Assembly: GCA_024644505.1 (NCBI GenBank)
Contig: JAHEHQ010000116.1
Location: 1-7,668, forward strand
Direction: 5' to 3'
DNA from: Gammaproteobacteria bacterium
Lineage (GTDB): Bacteria > Pseudomonadota > Gammaproteobacteria > Chromatiales > Chromatiaceae
Length of the DNA stretch: 7,668 nucleotides
Translations under genes and position numbers: made by a program
In this document: positions 5,930 to 7,668 of the stretch, one piece after another
How positions within the stretch are numbered: the stretch's first letter is position 1
How the letters are laid out: each line of letters begins with the position of its first letter
The notes under the pieces: generated by a model
What the model was told of the DNA's origin: nothing
Seen by the model: the letters and a program-made list of their open reading frames with translations, nothing else
Database searches by the model: none

Positions 5930-7668
5930 CCGGGTTAGCCTGCGGGGTTGCCGAAAGGCGAGCCACGCGAGGGGCAGGAGCAACACAAGATACCAGGCAT
6001 CCAGTGCACCGCCGCCGCTGTGCGAAGGTCGGCTGGAACGATACATGGGCTGCTGTGTGTCAACCCGTCTGGATATCGGGGCGCGTGTCTGCCGATGGGC
6101 GGCTGCGCTTTGTTCGGTTTCCAGGCGATCCCGGTTGGTTCGCTTGATGCCGCGCTCTTTGAAGACCTCGTCGCGCATGACCACCATGGCGGTATAGTCA
6201 GTCACCAGGCCGTATTCCACGGCCAGATCCACCACGGACTGTTTCAGGTCGGGATTCTCGCCAAACACATCGATCTCCTTCATGGCCTCCCGGATTCCGG
6301 CGTAGGCCCACAGGCGTTCCACCTCCGGGTTGTCGGTCGCGCTCCCCGGAAAGCCGAACCGGGTCTGATAGGTTTTATCCTGACCGGACAGCTTACCTGT
6401 CAGCCGGACCTCGGCCATGCCGTCGCCCCAGTAATGGCCGAAGACCACGAGCTGTTGCCCCCGGTAAAGACTGCCCGGGTTTGTCGGGGTAATGTCGGCC
6501 GTCTTGACGCCGTCTATCTCCAGCGTCACACCGTGCAGCGCCTCGTGTGTGACCTTTGAGGTTGCGGCCAGCAACTGACCGACGATGTCGTCGCTGTTGG
6601 AGATATTGACCGCAAAGCCGTTGGAAGCCTCGGTCATGGATTCCAGCAGCGGGCGGTTGCTGCTGTTGCCCATGATGAAAGTGAACAGGCGGACGTCCTT
6701 TTTACGAATCAGTTCCAGAAACTGTCGCTGTCGGGTCTCTCCCACATTGGCCACGCCGTCGGTTACCAGGACCAGGGCACTGGTCCTGTCCGTGTCCAGG
6801 CTTTCCAGGCCCTGTTTGAGGCCAGCATAAAGGTTGGTTCCGTTATCCGGATGTATCTGTGCAACGGATCGGCTGAACTTGGCTGTGTTTTGGGGTGTGG
6901 CCTGAACGAAGCCCGGAGTGAGTTCCCGGGAAGTCTCGTTGAAAAGGACGATGCGAAAGCGGTCTCCGGACCGCATCTTGTCAAGTGCACGCTGCACACC
7001 ATCAGCCAGGGTGGCGAACTTGCCTTCCATGGAACCGGACATGTCCAGTACGAACACCCAGTCCCGGCCTTCGATAATGGGCTGCAGGTCGTCTCCGGGG
7101 GTAACCACCATCATGAAGGTGCCGCGTGCCTTTCCCGGCGGCTTGTGGGCGATCAGATCGACACTGCCGGGAAGCCCTTCCTTGTGTCGCCAATAGACCA
7201 GCAGGTCCTGGTCGAGCCTGAAGACCGTGCCGGAGCCTTCGGTCTTCAGGGGGATTCGGTTATCGTCCGGCGCCTTCCCGGTCTGTTCATCGGTGGATGC
7301 CGCGGCTATCGGACCTGATCCGTTGTCGAAATGGATGTTCCACTCTCCTTCGCCCAGCTGTTGTAACCGGGCGTCAGGGTGGTTGGGCATCCGCACGGCC
7401 TCCACGGGATAGGCGGACCTGATCTTCAGGTCGAAGCTGAAATGTCCGGTCACTTCTTCATTGGCCGTCCAGAAGGCCAGTTTCTCCTCGTCCACCCCGC
7501 CTTCTTCCAGCGGGTAGAGGTATCGGCCGATGCCGGTGTCAATATGGGCCGGCTGCAGGTAAACCAGACGTATACGGGCTTCCTGGCCGGCGTGAACCGG
7601 GCTGACACGCGTATCAAAGGTTTTGTAGCTGTCCTTCTCGGTGATGCCGGCTTCTCGTCCCGCCTGCT
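5927..7668 (-). CDS. VIT-VWA domain surface protein with GlyGly-CTERM tail (N-terminus cut by right window edge)
   Basis: Open from the window edge (579 visible residues); the true start is outside, and the GTG at 7495 lies within the domain. The visible N-terminal part (FDTRVSPVHAGQEARIRLVYLQP, then RYLYPLEEGG) is the end of a VIT domain, as in inter-alpha-trypsin inhibitor heavy chains. The von Willebrand A domain begins near 7060. Its MIDAS metal site is complete: DMSGS at 7031-7045, the Thr of DNGTN near 6838, and the Asp of LVTDG near 6760. The segment EYGLVTDYTAMVV (about 6180-6220) is typical after VIT-VWA units. A polar Arg/Gln/Ser-rich linker precedes the C-terminal SGGG, hydrophobic helix and Arg cluster. 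A signal peptide is expected upstream. Such proteins are exported and may bind ligands or matrix through the metal site. It resembles the VIT-VWA targets of proteobacterial sortases, but the tail is of the rhombosortase type. It overlaps the protease gene by one base. Confidence 0.92.
   Translation of the reverse strand, partial: QAGREAGITEKDSYKTFDTRVSPVHAGQEARIRLVYLQPAHIDTGIGRYLYPLEEGGVDEEKLAFWTANEEVTGHFSFDLKIRSAYPVEAVRMPNHPDARLQQLGEGEWNIHFDNGSGPIAAASTDEQTGKAPDDNRIPLKTEGSGTVFRLDQDLLVYWRHKEGLPGSVDLIAHKPPGKARGTFMMVVTPGDDLQPIIEGRDWVFVLDMSGSMEGKFATLADGVQRALDKMRSGDRFRIVLFNETSRELTPGFVQATPQNTAKFSRSVAQIHPDNGTNLYAGLKQGLESLDTDRTSALVLVTDGVANVGETRQRQFLELIRKKDVRLFTFIMGNSSNRPLLESMTEASNGFAVNISNSDDIVGQLLAATSKVTHEALHGVTLEIDGVKTADITPTNPGSLYRGQQLVVFGHYWGDGMAEVRLTGKLSGQDKTYQTRFGFPGSATDNPEVERLWAYAGIREAMKEIDVFGENPDLKQSVVDLAVEYGLVTDYTAMVVMRDEVFKERGIKRTNRDRLETEQSAAAHRQTRAPISRRVDTQQPMYRSSRPSHSGGGALDAWYLVLLLPLAWLAFRQPRRLTR
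5930..6019 (-). other. GlyGly-CTERM sorting signal of the VIT-VWA protein
   Basis: The last 30 residues show the three parts of a GlyGly-CTERM signal: SGGGAL at the front, a hydrophobic helix (WYLVLLLPLAWLAF), and a basic end (RQPRRLTR). In this family the rhombosortase cuts in or near the Gly-rich/helix boundary, and the protein is usually a substrate of type II secretion. No LPXTG-like motif precedes the helix. The linker before it (RSSRPSHSGGG) is small and polar, as usual. Confidence 0.8.

Noticed and set aside
5928..5966. GTG at 5966 as the rhombosortase start, with a 40-base overlap of the VIT-VWA gene
   Set aside because: The added 13 residues are polar and unlike a rhomboid N-terminus, and no ribosome site precedes the GTG. 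The ATG at 5927 makes a standard TGATG coupling.
6767..6788. 9-bp perfect inverted repeat (CAGGACCAG / CTGGTCCTG, 4-base loop) in the VWA coding region
   Set aside because: It falls in codons for the conserved S-A-L-V-L-V strand, where repeated Leu/Val codons easily make such pairing. There is no link to a gene boundary.
7493..7495. GTG at 7495 as the start of the VIT-VWA protein
   Set aside because: The frame stays open upstream to the window edge and encodes clear VIT-domain sequence (VSPVHAGQEARIRLVYLQP), so the true start is outside the window.

Overview
The window looks like a piece of a free-living gammaproteobacterial chromosome. It is GC-rich (estimated by eye at a little under 60%) and densely coded. 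It carries a rhombosortase/GlyGly-CTERM pair, an NtrC-type sigma-54 activator and a patatin-like phospholipase of the kind found in environmental Gammaproteobacteria. No rRNA, tRNA, insertion sequence, CRISPR array or phage gene is visible. The genus cannot be read from the sequence.

Layout. Five of the six genes are on the minus strand. From the right edge, in transcription order: (1) a VIT-VWA domain surface protein, cut by the window edge at its N-terminus, with a complete MIDAS and a C-terminal GlyGly-CTERM sorting signal (5927-7668); (2) a rhomboid-family intramembrane serine protease of the rhombosortase type (5250-5927), whose ATG shares one base with the stop of gene 1 (TGATG); (3) after a 123-base gap, a membrane CHASE-PAS-PAS histidine kinase (2517-5126); (4) two bases further on, an NtrC-type sigma-54-dependent response regulator (1087-2514). 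Converging on these from the left, on the plus strand, is a small guanylate-kinase-like protein with a ruined P-loop (554-1054). Divergent from that, running off the left edge, is the N-terminal part of a secreted patatin-like phospholipase (1-445). There is no gene-free stretch over 300 bases; the two real gaps are 446-553 and 5127-5249.

How they may work together. The core reading is a self-contained surface-protein processing unit. The VIT-VWA protein carries the sorting signal, the neighbouring rhombosortase should cut it, and the two-component pair downstream may control the unit or respond to the envelope. The order target, processing peptidase, histidine kinase, response regulator resembles the 'proteobacterial dedicated sortase system', in which a VIT-VWA protein with an LPXTG-like tail is encoded beside a sortase and a two-component pair. 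Here a rhombosortase and a GlyGly-CTERM tail take the places of the sortase and its signal. This is the most interesting feature of the window.

Other structure. Two divergent sigma-70-like promoters share their -10 region inside a near-symmetric dyad at 490-542. A perfect 11-bp stem-loop sits just inside the rhombosortase coding sequence. A perfect 18-bp palindrome with stops in all six frames closes the response regulator gene at the convergent junction.
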